DNA of 31,035 nt, taken from NCBI GenBank assembly GCA_964058805.1, contig CAXKVV010001498.1, positions 1 through 31,035 on the forward strand, written 5' to 3'. Below are positions 1 through 11,036 of this stretch, one piece after another. Within the stretch, counting starts at the first letter, position 1, and each line of letters opens with the position of its first letter. The translations under genes were made by a program, and so were the position numbers. The notes below the pieces were generated by a model. The model made no database searches, had not been told where the DNA came from, and saw only the letters and a program-made list of their open reading frames with translations. The DNA comes from Schoenoplectus triqueter (Eukaryota; Streptophyta; Magnoliopsida; Poales; Cyperaceae).

Positions 1-1020
1 TAATTATTATCATTAATTAAATAATATCAAAAAATAAATAATTAAATACGATGAAATATATTATATATTTATTGACATTTATACATATTTCAATTAGGAT
101 TTGAAATAAAAAACATATAGAAATAATAAGCAATTAATTATAATTATTGATGGACTAACTATAATTAATTTACTAAAAATATATGTAATAATTTTAGAAT
201 AAGCATGGTCTAAAAATAATATTATGATTTTTTTTTTCAAAAAATATTTTTAGTACTTAGCAAATTCATAATTATGACAGCAACTGATTTTAGAAACCTG
301 AATATTCTAAAGTTATTTTTTTTCATGACTATTTTCTGTATGTTGTAACATGATGTTCATGATTGTATCATTTTTAGGCTATGATGTGCATTTTTACATG
401 TGCTGAAAAATAGAACATAAACTTGTATTTAAGGAATCAGGAATTCGTATGTGTGAGAGTTCAAGTCAGGTCTCAAATGCCAAATTTCTGCAGTGATTTC
501 TTAGATTCCAATAAAATGTTGAGGTGGTGGAAGGCCTTGAAGATGAAAAGTAAATTCCGTCACGCTATTATTTAATTTATTACATACGAGTAGATCTTGA
601 TTAAAAGTTTAAAATAATTAGAACCCATATGGTAAAACCAACAAGTGATATCAGATCAACCTGTGCAAGAATAAATATGGTGAAGTCATCTATTAAATGG
701 TCTAGAGAATTTCTGAATTATTTATGAACTAAGATACAAATCTGAACAGTTTTAGATTTTCTTAGTTTCCAGACTTGATAAGTTATTTAAGGATATATTA
801 ACGCTCTAGATCATATAATCTCTATTTTTATTTGAGTTTTAAAACAAAATGAAAGAAGAAGATAAAATAAAAGAGAGAAATTATAAATAGAGATGTCATA
901 ATCTATGGGTGTTTAATCAAAAACATTGAATTAAGTAGAGAGTGAATAATACATATGATAAGAGTTCATAATTCATGGATGTCATTTTTTAATTCTTATT
1001 GATTAGAACTTTTATAAATA
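1..1020. other. AT-rich intergenic DNA, no gene seen
   Basis: I see no open frame with plant protein character, no tRNA and no clear transposon end in this stretch. It is simple AT-rich sequence with poly-A and poly-T runs. It may be the interior of the CACTA-like element whose right end lies at 1406, but no left end was found. Confidence 0.5.
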
Positions 1021-1029
1021 TATTTTAAT

Positions 1030-1406
1030 ACAAAATCATTTCTAAAGACGCCTTTAGAAATATATTTTTTTTAACTATAAACCATTCTAAAGCAGCCTTA
1101 TCATCGGTTTTTGAGTTAAAAACAGTTACTAAAATTTGTCATTTAGCACCGATTATCCTTTAGAAATAATACTTCCCAAAAATCCTTTTTCTAAAGGTAA
1201 CCATTTAGAAACTATTTTTGCTGGGAACTGTTCTAAAGATTTTTCAATGGTTCTGAAAACTTTTCTTTATTTTAGAAATGATTTCTTAATAGAAATAATT
1301 ATTGAATATTTTATCAAAATTTAGATAATGCAACTACTTTATTTTAGAAATGGTCATTCAATTAACCAGTGCTAATTGAACGTTTCGGAAACTTTTTTTA
1401 GTAGTG
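1030..1406. mobile_element. CACTA-like transposon right-end region
   Basis: The segment ends in TTTTTTTAGTAGTG (1393-1406). Its reverse complement begins CACTACTAAAAAA, the usual form of a plant CACTA (En/Spm) terminus. Inside it the short motif TTTAGAAA and its complement TTTCTAAA occur about nine times in alternating orientation (near 1040, 1052, 1085, 1157, 1189, 1204, 1231, 1271 and 1343). Such subterminal repeats are known transposase-binding arrays in CACTA elements. No matching left terminus was found in the window, so the element is truncated or starts upstream. No transposase is visible. The superfamily is inferred from the terminus and the repeat style only. Confidence 0.5.
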
Positions 1407-1423
1407 GAAGATTCAATGCATAA

Positions 1424-1464
1424 AGAGACTAACTAGCGTGAAGTAAATGAGACTAACTAGCGAT
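1424..1464 (+). repeat. short direct repeat GAGACTAACTAGCG
   Basis: The 14-mer GAGACTAACTAGCG occurs twice with about 25 bp between starts, just right of the CACTA-like end. It is a minor local duplication with no assigned function. The remaining sequence to 1809 holds nothing else recognised and is probably 3' flank of the minus-strand gene. Confidence 0.5.
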
Positions 1465-1809
1465 ACATGAGATCGCCTGAAAGACATAAATCAATCATGA
1501 TCCTAAAGATATCTCTCTGTAAATCATGATTCTCATTATGTTAATAATGATTGATTTTATCTCAATCATATATAAAAAATAGTAAGCTTTTTTAAGGATT
1601 GATTTCTCTCAAGGTGTTGTGGTACATTACATCCATGTCCTGACAAACTGTGCAACAGCATAAAACAATTATGCTGCCTAATATGGAACACGAGTATAAC
1701 ATCATGGTTTTGTCTGTGGAACACCAATTATAATTCTGTACAATATAATTTAGAGGACATCAATTATCAGCATGGAATACTTTTAGGGCATAACAAATTA
1801 ATGGTGCAT

Positions 1810-3601
1810 TTATATCTGCATGAGTAGTTGATCTACCATGAGTAGTTGATCTACTGTGAGTAAAATGAAATGTGGTTCTGATTTGTCTACATCATGCTGG
1901 CACTTGTCTTCATCAAAACCATCCATTGAAAGCGTAACTCGGTAATTGTCAATTGCTTCCTTTGGATGACCTTTTGCTACACAGGCCTGTAATTTCACAA
2001 ATTTAAGCATTTTATTGTAATATGTAAACATGTACAGGGGCTCATGATGGGTTTAATTCACCTTTTATAGCTTCTATTTTATGCAATAAAGTAGTGTGCT
2101 TCAGTACCTCTCTTTAGAATTCATTGATTTAAAATTGTTATCTTGGTATCAGCATTCACTATTCACTAATACTAATGAGATGAAGGTTGCAAATAATGAA
2201 CCGTGCAGACTTATATTAGCATTATTTTCCCAGAAAACCAACCCTAAAGAAGGGTGTAGCAACTTTTACTTCAATGATCAAGCCTTATCAATTAGATGTC
2301 AAGTTATATAGAACAAATTTGAATTTCATAGCATATTTAACTGACCAGATGTTTATTTCCTAGATCCAAAACCCAAAATCTCCAATTTGGTGATCTTATG
2401 CCATCTAAACAGACATAGATGTTAGCCCAGTTGTCATGATGAAATTCCACTCTTTTCAGCCCAAAACCCAGTCCAGCTCCAATAGCCTTTACATAAGACT
2501 CCTTAAGGCACCAATACCTACACTTTATGTTAAAAAACTTTGCTAACGAATTTATAAAAGCTGATAAAAATATAACAAGAAGAAAATAATATACCTGTAG
2601 AATTCTATCAGCATATCATTTGATGAACCAGCATGAACAATGCTATTCCATTCAATATGTGTGAAATATGGCATGAAATTATCCAAATATTGGAGTGTTG
2701 TCATAGTCTGTGGCTTTATGATTGAAACAATGTCAAAGCCAACAAGACAAATAGGTTCACATGCAATGCCAACAATGTCTCCATGATGTGAAACACTATA
2801 ATTGAAATTTGGAAATAATAGCTCCTCCTTGTTCTTCTGTAAATTTAAGGATTTTTGCAAGTTAGTCCCAGAATGACACCACAATTGTCAACAAAACACT
2901 AAAAAATTCTCTATGTTGCAATTAAAACCCAACTTCTTAATGAGAAATCTGCACATAACCTAACCAACAAAACTACAGGTTAAATCATTGAAGAAATGAA
3001 CTTCTCGTCTGCATCTCCCTGATTGACAAAATTGACTTGTAATTTATAAGTCAAATTAATTTCGCATTATCAATTCATGCTAACTGTGCAATCAGCAGCA
3101 AAATAATTAGGTAAACGTCAGTGTGGATTGCAAGGTGAAGAACTTTTTTAGTTTGTAATTTTGTACAGGATACCACAAGCATGTATAATTTATCAACAGA
3201 TTAAAACTTGTAAAACAACCTCTTCAGTGAAATAATGGTACATACATCCGAGTAATCATACCAGGTATGGTTTCCCCTCAATGGTACGAAGAATACTTAT
3301 ATTGTCAAAAGGAATTCCAAAAACATCATTGAAAAGGGAGTACTGAAGCAACCGGCTGACAAGCGCTCTTTTCTTGTCCTCCAGCTTTACAAACCTATTA
3401 AGAAGCACCAAATATCAATTTCAGAGGGGCAATGAACTTTGAAAACTGAAAAAAAAAGGACGGAGAAGAAAATTGATGAATTTCTGACCTTGTGACCTCA
3501 CGCCGATTCTGAGGTGGAAGAAGCGAGAGGAGAGACTCAAATCTCTGATCAGAAGGGTTCCAACCAGAGATGTCGACTAGCCACCTTCTCACCCCCTCCA
3601 T
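1810..3601 (-). CDS. 4'-phosphopantetheinyl transferase (Sfp/AASDHPPT type), five exons
   Basis: This enzyme transfers the phosphopantetheine arm of CoA to a conserved serine of carrier proteins such as acyl carrier protein. The Arabidopsis relative I recall serves mitochondrial ACP. I joined exons 3601-3489, 3394-3262, 2836-2595, 2517-2346 and 1986-1810. All four introns are GT/AG (94, 425, 77 and 359 bp), and the 837 coding bases give 278 residues plus stop. Seen motifs: MEGVRRWLVDISGW at the N-terminus, FVKLEDKKRA (39-48), EGKPYL (77-82), FNYSVSHHGD (93-102), VGFDIVS with D117 as the expected Mg ligand, and WCLKESYVKAIGAG (165-178) with E169 and K173. The C-terminus ACVAKGHPKEAIDNY also fits the plant family. 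The ATG at 3601 is the first in-frame ATG and gives the usual family start. The gene looks intact. Targeting is uncertain: no clear N-terminal presequence is visible. Confidence 0.93.
1818..1858 (-). repeat. tandem duplication in the last transferase exon
   Basis: The plus-strand 17-mer ATGAGTAGTTGATCTAC is present twice back to back, separated by only a few bases, and the unit is about 21 bp. In the minus-strand protein it encodes a doubled QLLMVDQLLM tail just before the stop. The repeat keeps frame, so it lengthens the C-terminus by seven residues without breaking it. Confidence 0.75.
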
Positions 3602-3614
3602 CGCCAATCTCCAT
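3549..3614 (-). promoter_or_regulatory. upstream ORF overlapping the transferase start
   Basis: An ATG at 3614-3612 lies 13 bases before the main ATG and out of frame with it. It opens a 21-codon reading frame ending at TGA 3551-3549, inside exon 1. If the transcript starts upstream of it, a scanning ribosome meets this ATG first. Its context (GCGCATGG) has G at +4 but C at -3. A role in translational control is inference. Confidence 0.45.
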
Positions 3615-3622
3615 GCGCTCAA

Positions 3623-4480
3623 GCCTCAAAAGCTCAAGCTGATTTGATGGCAAGGCGATGGAGCAAACAATGCGGCTCGGATTTAAACTACACACACCCA
3701 CGACCCGACCCAATGTATCCCTCTAGGCTCTAGGAGCGTCTCAGATTAGACAGATCTTGGATTGGAAACCGGGCTTTTAATTGGGCTGGGCTGGGCCACG
3801 TTCTGTAATTGCCTTCTATTTTTTAAGAGAAACAGTTCGCAATAGTTTTCTTTTTCTTCTATTATAAAGTTTAATTATGCATTTATGTTATGCGAGTACG
3901 CACCTCCAACTAAGTGTATTAAAAACGGAACGTCGGTTCGGGTCGGGTCGGGTCGGGAAGGGATGAGTTTGCATGGATCGGCGGGTTTTGACGGGATGAG
4001 TTAGGACGGATTTATTTTGAAGGATTTGACCGCGACCTGTTCTAGACCCGTCGTATCAGATGGGTCGGGTCAGGTCCAAGAATGTATCCCAAGGGTTTGG
4101 GATCAAAGTTGGTCTCAAGTTTTGTTCATTCGTCAGATCAGTATTATTTCATCAATTTTGATGCAATTCATTTTCAATCTCACACTTTATTCTAATCTCA
4201 ATGCTGATCCGACAGATGAAACAAGACTTGAAAACAATTTTAATCCCAAATCGTTAGGACACCCCCGATTTCGATGGGTCCATGCATGGAATCATATTAT
4301 ATTATTATACATGGTAGTTGTGGATTTCATAATAATATATAATTAGTGCGACCTAACCAATAAGGCATCAGCCGTACATGTTCCAATTAGTTTGACCCAT
4401 CTCATTTTTCTTTTATTTCCCTTTCTAATGAGATGTACAACTTCAAATGATAATTTGCTTCTTTGCCATCCAATTAAGTG
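3623..4480. other. transferase upstream region and intergenic DNA
   Basis: This is the promoter side of the minus-strand transferase gene. I find no convincing TATA box at the expected spacing; a weak TTTATAATA on the minus strand lies about 260 bp before the start codon. The stretch 3930-4100 is rich in GGGTC/GACCC words, like the small repeats split or found further right, and may be a decayed copy of that family. A short open frame at 4017-4346 has no recognisable protein character. Confidence 0.4.
3940..3962 (+). repeat. (GGGTC)n run, G-quadruplex-type motif
   Basis: Four GGG runs separated by TC (3940-3942, 3945-3947, 3950-3952, 3955-3957) are followed by a fifth GGG at 3960-3962 after AA. 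This satisfies the classical four-run G-quadruplex pattern with two-base loops. It lies about 340 bp upstream of the transferase start codon. Confidence 0.75.
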
Positions 4481-5625
4481 TAGTAAAAATCATACGGTTT
4501 ACGATGCGAAATCGTGCGACGATGCAGATGTAAATCGATACAAATTGTGACTATGAATTGGAATGATAAGGAATCGTATGAATCGTTATGTATTGGGTGA
4601 ATCGCAATACATATCGCATGTTACGATACACAAACGATACGCGATTCAACCAACTAATGACAAAAAAAATTATCTGTATACAGCGATAGATTTTTTTCTC
4701 TTCGTGTGTTCGAAGTTCGAACTCATTGGACGACAAAAAGCTGAATGCCCGTTTTGAATTTGTGCACGACGAGCGAAGTAAAAAAAAAGCGATAAAATAA
4801 GAGAAGAAGATAAGCATTTGGGCTCACATGGAAGAAGAAAGAATAATTATTCTTTTATTATTTTATTGGTAACGAGTAACTATAGCTTTCCATATCGATT
4901 TATTGTTTGATTGTTTCTCTGTCTCGAAGAGATTTGTCTTTTGTTAAAATATTAAAATATTAAATATGTTAAAATGAATAAACATAGTAGTTAGGACTTT
5001 GGATATTAGTTATGAAAAGACTTGGAATATTTAATTAGGATATAAAATAGATAAAGTGTTTTATGTTTAATATTTTTTGTTAAATTTGTTATGCTTTCAT
5101 TTCGCAATTAGATATGCTTTATGTTTGATACTTTATTTTTAGTAATAAATTATTAAAATTGTAGTGGCCAATAGATTTATTTATAAAAAATGCGAAATAG
5201 AAAAAACTAATTTTATTTACAATTTCTTATATTAAGTGTTCTTTAAATTTGTTATTCTTGATAATTTATCGTGTAATAAATAATTATCTAATTCTTTATT
5301 GTAAATATTTTTTCGTATATTTAACTAAAAAATGGGAAAGCAAAAAAATAATTTTATTATGTAATATTAAGCTTTGTTGGAAAGATTTAAAAACCATTTT
5401 GAACCTCATATAAACCGTGCTTTATTGTATAGCTACATAAACATAATAGAATATTGTATTATAATAGTTCTTTGATTGAAATTATTTTTATTATTCATTG
5501 TAATTGATTTTTCTAAGTTTATAATATATATTTTAATGTATCTTAATGATTCGATTCGATACGTAATACATGATACAATACGAAAAAAAATGATTCACCG
5601 TGTAAAATAAGATTTTAAAACATTG
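4480..5625. mobile_element. possible decayed non-autonomous DNA transposon
   Basis: Both ends are rich in short CGATAC/GTATCG words and have roughly inverted termini. The left end reads TAAAAATCATACGGTTTACG near 4484. The right end, read in reverse, gives TTTTAAAATCTTATTTTACA near 5620-5600. The middle is plain AT-rich DNA with no transposase. No target duplication was found. This is a weak call based on word style only, and short open frames here (4551-4817 and its antisense) look meaningless. Confidence 0.25.
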
Positions 5626-5790
5626 ATCAAATAAAAGAAAATTCTGGATAGGGACTTAATAATTTCAATTTGTTGCCATGTGTATATTAACACGTGAAGG
5701 AATTTAGTACTCTCTTGATGCAATTATTCTATTTTGTCGGAGTTGTTCAGGTGGGTACACTGAGCTGTTCGTAGAATTAAGTTTGACACC

Positions 5791-5947
5791 TAGGGCTGTG
5801 AACCGGTAAGTCGGTTAGTTCGGATTGGATCATATTATTTTATTATTTTTTTTGATCCGATTAGAATCCGATTCGATTAAATTCAGGTAAATTTTTTTTG
5901 ATTCATATCTGATCCGACTTGTATAAAATAATTAAATATATATTAAT
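5791..5947 (+). repeat. left half of a split TIR-like small repeat
   Basis: This stretch starts TAGGGCTGTGAACC and carries GGATTGGATCATATTATTTT and TCATATCTGATCCGACTTG. It aligns by eye with the left half of the copy at 20593-20990. It stops abruptly at the retrotransposon insertion. The matching right half is at 17950-18236. It is probably a non-autonomous terminal-inverted-repeat element; the superfamily (hAT-like?) is not proven because no target duplication could be matched. Confidence 0.7.
5943..5947 (+). repeat. 5-bp target site duplication TTAAT, left
   Basis: TTAAT directly precedes the left LTR terminal TG and is repeated directly after the right LTR terminal CA at 17945-17949. Five bp is the normal duplication size for plant LTR retrotransposon integration. 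Confidence 0.9.
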
Positions 5948-6144
5948 TGTCAAACCGTGAAAAATTTAATTAAAAAAAATAAAAATTAAGATAAATAATT
6001 AAAATAACTTAACACTAATTAAATAAATAACACAAACCAATAATTAAAAAAAAATACAAACAAATAAGTAAATAAGTAGATGAAAACCAATTCTAAATAT
6101 ATAAACAATAAAATTTGAAAATTTGAAAAGATAAGATCTGCACA

Positions 6145-6170
6145 AATAATAATAATAATAATAATAATAA
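6145..6170 (+). repeat. (AAT)n microsatellite in left LTR
   Basis: This is a run of AAT triplets. The copy in the right LTR near 13014-13034 is one triplet shorter. Confidence 0.85.
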
Positions 6171-6300
6171 GAAAAATAAAAAAATAATAATAAAACAAAA
6201 ATAAAAGTCATAGACCAAATTAAAATTTATAATAATATGAGAAGTTGGAATATAATCATATAGACTTAACGTATTAATTCTTAAAATTTGGAAATATATG

Positions 6301-6304
<4 letters not shown>

Positions 6305-6377
<73 letters not shown>
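6305..6377 (+). repeat. (TA)n microsatellite in left LTR
   Basis: About 36 TA dinucleotides are present. The equivalent run in the right LTR (13171-13204) is about 34 bp shorter and ends in ATTTAAG instead of ATATAAG. This length change accounts for nearly all the size difference between the LTRs. Confidence 0.9.
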
Positions 6378-6379
<2 letters not shown>

Positions 6380-6429
6380 AATCTAGCTGTTGCGCGAATA
6401 GCCATACAAATTTAATCACAGACAATCTA

Positions 6430-7400
6430 ATCCGACCCAAAAGTCTCTTTTCCTTTCTTTTCTTTCATTTCCTCATTATCCTTTTCTTTTTCTCCCTCTT
6501 TTTCCTCACCCACTTTTCCCTACCCGTGAACCCCCATCTGCCTCATTTTTTCCCCTTATTCTTCTTCATGTGAGGACCTCCTCTCCTTTCTTTTCAATCA
6601 GCAAAATAACTTTCCTCTTTCTTCTTCACAGTCAAAGCCAAAACTCAATTCATTGCTACTTTGTGCTAGCAATCAATAATCCACCCCTTCCATTCTATTC
6701 ACTCTACCGTTTACCTCAATCTCTCCTCTCACTTGCTCACTGTTGAATCCCCTCTCAGCATCTATTACCTCTTCCCTGATGTGAGTAGCGACACACCCAA
6801 ACTCCCAATTTTTCCTTGCACTCGACTGCAGTGCTACTGCGGCTTAGCCCCGATGTTCATAATGCTCAGTGCAGCCATCGCCCTCGCTCTCACCAGAGCT
6901 CAACCCCCACTGGAAATAACACGTCGGCCTTACCCATGGCCGGGGCCTCGCCCCTCATCATCACACTAACCCATTTTCATTGGCTTTAGTGTCACCTTTT
7001 TTCGTCCCCCTTTTCTTGCTATTATCTCAGCAGTGGAGAGACTAGCCGGTGCTAGGCCGGGCCACCCCTCCCTTATCGTCTTTGTGTCTCGTGCTCCTAC
7101 CAGCCCCTCCCCCCCCCCCCGTCACAACTCATCGCCCGCCAGCGACCACTAATCGAGATCAACAACCGCTGTCTCAGCCTCTAGCACCCAGGTCGGCAGC
7201 AGTGGCCGAGTGACCCTCTAATTTCAACTCTTCCGTGATTTCCTGGTACAACTCTGAACTCGATTTCCATTTCTGTTTTGCTCCAACAGTGCATGCCGTC
7301 GAGCGGCCGGTGGCTGAGCCCCGTCGCTTCTGCATGCCGTGGTTGATTGTGCATTCTATGTGATGATGGGTTGGTATCGTTGTTGTATTTGCTTCATCTG
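6430..7400 (+). promoter_or_regulatory. pyrimidine- then GC-rich island in the LTR
   Basis: This block stands out from the surrounding AT-rich LTR. About 250 bp of CT-rich sequence (CTTTTCCTTTCTTTTCTTTC style) is followed by about 700 bp of mixed, GC-rich DNA with a C12 run at 7109-7120. In plant Ty3/gypsy LTRs such a block often marks the transcribed leader, so this could be the R-U5 start region. A captured host 5' leader is the alternative. The same block recurs at about 13262-14232 in the right LTR. No recognisable protein is encoded. Confidence 0.4.
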
Positions 7401-8449
7401 TCATTCCATCAAATTTGAATTATAATTCAATTTCAGTTTACTTCGACTGTGCATATCTCTTCTCTGATTATTACGTTGTGTTAGAAATTTCATATGCTAA
7501 AACACCATCAACATCTAATATTATCTCTCCTTTAGACATATGTAGTAACAATGTCTGAGGTGGTGTTGTTTTCACTATCCCACCACCCTATATAAATTTA
7601 AAAGTAATTTAGCGTTGCTAGTTTGTGCCAAATGACAAAAATATAAACTTGTTGGTTTATTTACTAAAGAGAAGGTAAATTCATATGTTCAGTAACAAAA
7701 CAACATAAAGAAACTTAACTCTCCTAGATTATACAGGAAATTATGAAAAATTGTGTTGATAGCTGGTTAACTCATAAACATATTATAAGCGTGTAATATA
7801 TATGTACTGCTGGAGTTCTAGAACATGGAGAGTAAATGTATGAATAAAATATTTCTAAAATGGTGTAGCATGAAGCAGTTACACTATACACGAACTATTA
7901 GTCACATGAATATATGATATATGCTTCTTTAAGAAAATTCAAAGAGAGTTTTCATACTTGTCTGTCATTATAATATTTCTACATGGATATTTATACAAAA
8001 TAATTCCAATAGTGCATATAGCCTATACTAGCTGTACAATGATATATATATTGTTTCTAAACATTCTAACCCCATCTTAATTAATCTTGTTTCTCTCCAC
8101 AACGTCATATGTAATGCTATGGAAATCTTATTAAAACCAACAAGTACAATAATATTAAATCAATTAAGTAAACTTGACCGTAAGTCGCCAATTGAGATAA
8201 CAAGTTGCGGATTAAAATTAAAACACCAACACATTTAATTAAAAAAAAACATTAATTAAATTTAAGTTAATTGAATTTTTTTTCTTTTAATTTGATTTTT
8301 ATTTTTAATTCTAGTTTTATATAATATATTTTCTAATTAATGAAAATAATATTAAAATATAGAATGAGATATAATTAAAGAATATGATATAAATAATTAA
8401 GAGTTATAAAATAATAAATAAAGTATAATAATAATTTATAATATAAAAT

Positions 8450-9095
8450 ATATATTAATCAATTTCTCTATTTTAATAATTTCATAACATTAATTAATAT
8501 ATATAAATACCTATTAATCAATTTCTCTATTTTATAATGAAATAATATTAATAAATATATATATATATATGTATATATTAATTAATTTCTCTATTTTTAA
8601 TAAGAATAGTATTAATTATATAATATTATATATTAATCAATTTCTCTATTTCTAAATGATTCATTATCCTAATTATAATTAAATTTATTTAAGGGATAAT
8701 ATTAAGCTAACTTAATTAATTTTAATGAATTAAATTAGTTACATTAATCGAAATAAATATAATCGTAAAACACCAACACACTTAATAAAATAAAAATAAT
8801 TAACTTAATTAAATTAAGTTAATCGAGTTTCGTTAGTTCTGTCACATCTATTTTATTTTCATATAACAAACCTATAAATTATAAAAAAAAATTATTAGTA
8901 TGTAAAATAAAATATAATTGAAGAATATAATTTAAATAATTAAGATTTACAAAACAATAATTAGGATATGATAAAAGTGTATATTATAATAAATATATAT
9001 ATATAAATCAATTTCTCTATTACTAATAATACAAATAGAAACAATAATGATAATAATAAATACTATAAACATATATTAATTAATTTCCTTATTTC
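8450..9095 (+). repeat. degenerate TCAATTTCTCTATTT repeat modules in LTR
   Basis: The phrase TTAATCAATTTCTCTATTT, with small changes, recurs near 8456, 8514, 8577 and 8635 (spacing 58-63 bp). It then recurs near 9005 and 9076, giving six units in AT-rich filler. The right LTR holds the same series about 6.83 kb downstream. This looks like an old tandem amplification inside the LTR. Confidence 0.75.
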
Positions 9096-9589
9096 TAGAT
9101 AATTGAATTTTCTAATTTTAATTAAAATAATTAAGTGATAATGTTAAGATAACTTAATAAATCTAAATAAAATTTAGTTAATTATATTTATCAAAATAGA
9201 TATAAGTTAATTATAAACTTTAAATAATAACGCTCTCGTTTCTGCGTCCGGTGTACCATGACCAAACCAGACCCAATATGAATAGGACACTCGCCAAATT
9301 AATCTATTTTGACTTCATAGGTTCTCGGAAATATCTTGACGACTCGACAATCACGTATACTCAGGATGAGACGGTTGATGAGATCGTGGGCCCCACCGGA
9401 GATCGAGCAATCAGACGCTATCAGCCTTGCCAAATATTCAGGTGCGGATTGCACTGAGATTTATGATTTCTTAGGACATGACTTAGATTATATTTTCTTT
9501 TCTTGTGATATTGAAACTTGATCATATCATCCGCATTTCATTTTATATGCATTTCATTTTGATTATTAATTAGATTAATAATTAAGTTA

Positions 9590-9830
9590 ATTAGTTATAG
9601 GATAGATTATCCTAGATAGATGTAAGTAGTATTTAATAATTTAATATAATTAGTTACATGATAGATTACCTAGGATATATTATCTTAGATAGAGTAATTA
9701 GTATTTAATAATTTAATATAATTAGTTATAAGATAGATTAGTAGTATTTAATAATTTAATATAATTAGTTACATGATAGATTATCTAGGATAGATTAATT
9801 AGTATTTAATAATTTATATTGGTATTAATT
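9590..9830 (+). repeat. AT-rich tandem repeat, AGTATTTAATAATTTA units
   Basis: AGTATTTAATAATTTA starts at 9628, 9700, 9743 and 9801, each time linked to an ATTAGTTA..GATAGATTA phrase. Spacing varies (72, 43 and 58 bp), so the units are unequal. The right LTR repeats the same array near 16422-16662. Confidence 0.75.
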
Positions 9831-10315
9831 AAGTACCTTGAAATTTTTATTGTACAAATAATGTGATTTGTAGATGATAATTAATCAGATTGTTATATTG
9901 ATCAAATTAAGCGAGTCATAACTAAATTGAATTAAGATTTGAATTTGCATAATACCTGTTTTCTATAATCTGTATGATGTTATGAAACTCAAGGAAAATT
10001 TAAGTTAAAAATGAATATCCAAATTTGGGTTTGGGAAGAGTGTCAGTACCGACTCGATTTCATAGTAAAATACACTTTAAATTTATTATTGAGGAGCTAT
10101 TCCGTGGTTACAGTGATTATTTTATCACTTTATAATTAGCAGTGACTATTTTGTCACTTTATATTCGTTCGTGATTGATTCACTTCATTTTATATTATTT
10201 TCGGATAGTCTCCTTCAATTTGAATTATATATTGATAAAAATCGAGTCGTTGTTCGTTTCATTATAGTAATGGACTGAGCGGGATAAATTAGGGATGGTT
10301 TTGATAGTGAATGAC

Positions 10316-10351
10316 GCTCTCTTCTATAGAGCGGGCTCTCTTCTATAGAGC
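10316..10351 (+). repeat. twin 17-bp hairpin repeat in LTR
   Basis: GCTCTCTTCTATAGAGC occurs twice (10316-10332 and 10335-10351) with a 19-bp period. Each unit can fold as a GCTCT/AGAGC stem with a 7-base loop. The right LTR copy is at 17148-17183. Confidence 0.8.
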
Positions 10352-11036
10352 ACTGGTTGAGGTCGGTTCTTTCTGAAAAGAATTTATCCCGCAAGGTCAC
10401 TCGTGTGATATGGGAGTTTGAATCCGTATCTTTTATATTATAATATCTCAGAATGATTCATTTTGGGTTTATCCTTGATTTAAAATATTCATGACTTCAA
10501 GTAGTGCATTTTATTAAACTCTTTTGGATTCTTTTATACTCTACTCAGAACAAAATTTAATCAATTTAATTATTTAAACATCAAATTTTATGTAACTGTA
10601 ATATTTATTATAAAAATAAATTTGTAATGGTTTTAAGTCTAAGCCTAGAGATTTGTAACATCTCGGTGCTGGACCTAAAACCGCACTGAGTGATTTATCA
10701 CTCACGTTTCCACGGTGGTTGTGGGGTCCAGGTTTTACAGGAGCGGGATCGAGTTTTTGGATGAGAGTGCTAGGTGCAGTCCTGCGTGGTGACAGAGATG
10801 TTTCGCCGCTTCCGCATGTGAGCAGGGTAGTGGATTAGGATCTATAGGGTTTCGAGTTTTATTTCTTTCTTTTGGTTTTTCTTTGAGAGATTTTGCTGCC
10901 CATTCCGATGGAGCTAGCCCCGCCGATGTCGGCGTTGTATTTCTCTTTGTTCATTCTGGACTGTATGGTCATGTATATTATATTATTATTGTTTAGTTTA
11001 TTCTGAGTTTTATCTTATTTTATTCATTTAGCCTTT

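Noticed and set aside
3398..3622. Transferase start at 3622 giving MSAWRLAMEG
   Set aside because: The codon at 3622-3620 is TTG. The first in-frame ATG is at 3601, which also matches the family N-terminus.
4551..4817. Overlapping open frames on both strands
   Set aside because: They lie in CGATAC-rich repeat DNA, overlap in antisense and have no recognisable protein features.
6733..6969. 78-codon open frame, identical to one at 13563-13799
   Set aside because: The pair is identical because the frames lie in the two LTR copies. Neither resembles a known protein and the frame begins within a pyrimidine-rich leader-like block.
8450..9100. Regularly spaced repeats as a possible CRISPR array
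   Set aside because: The repeats are degenerate, AT-only and inside a plant LTR, and there are no cas genes. Spacer lengths also vary.
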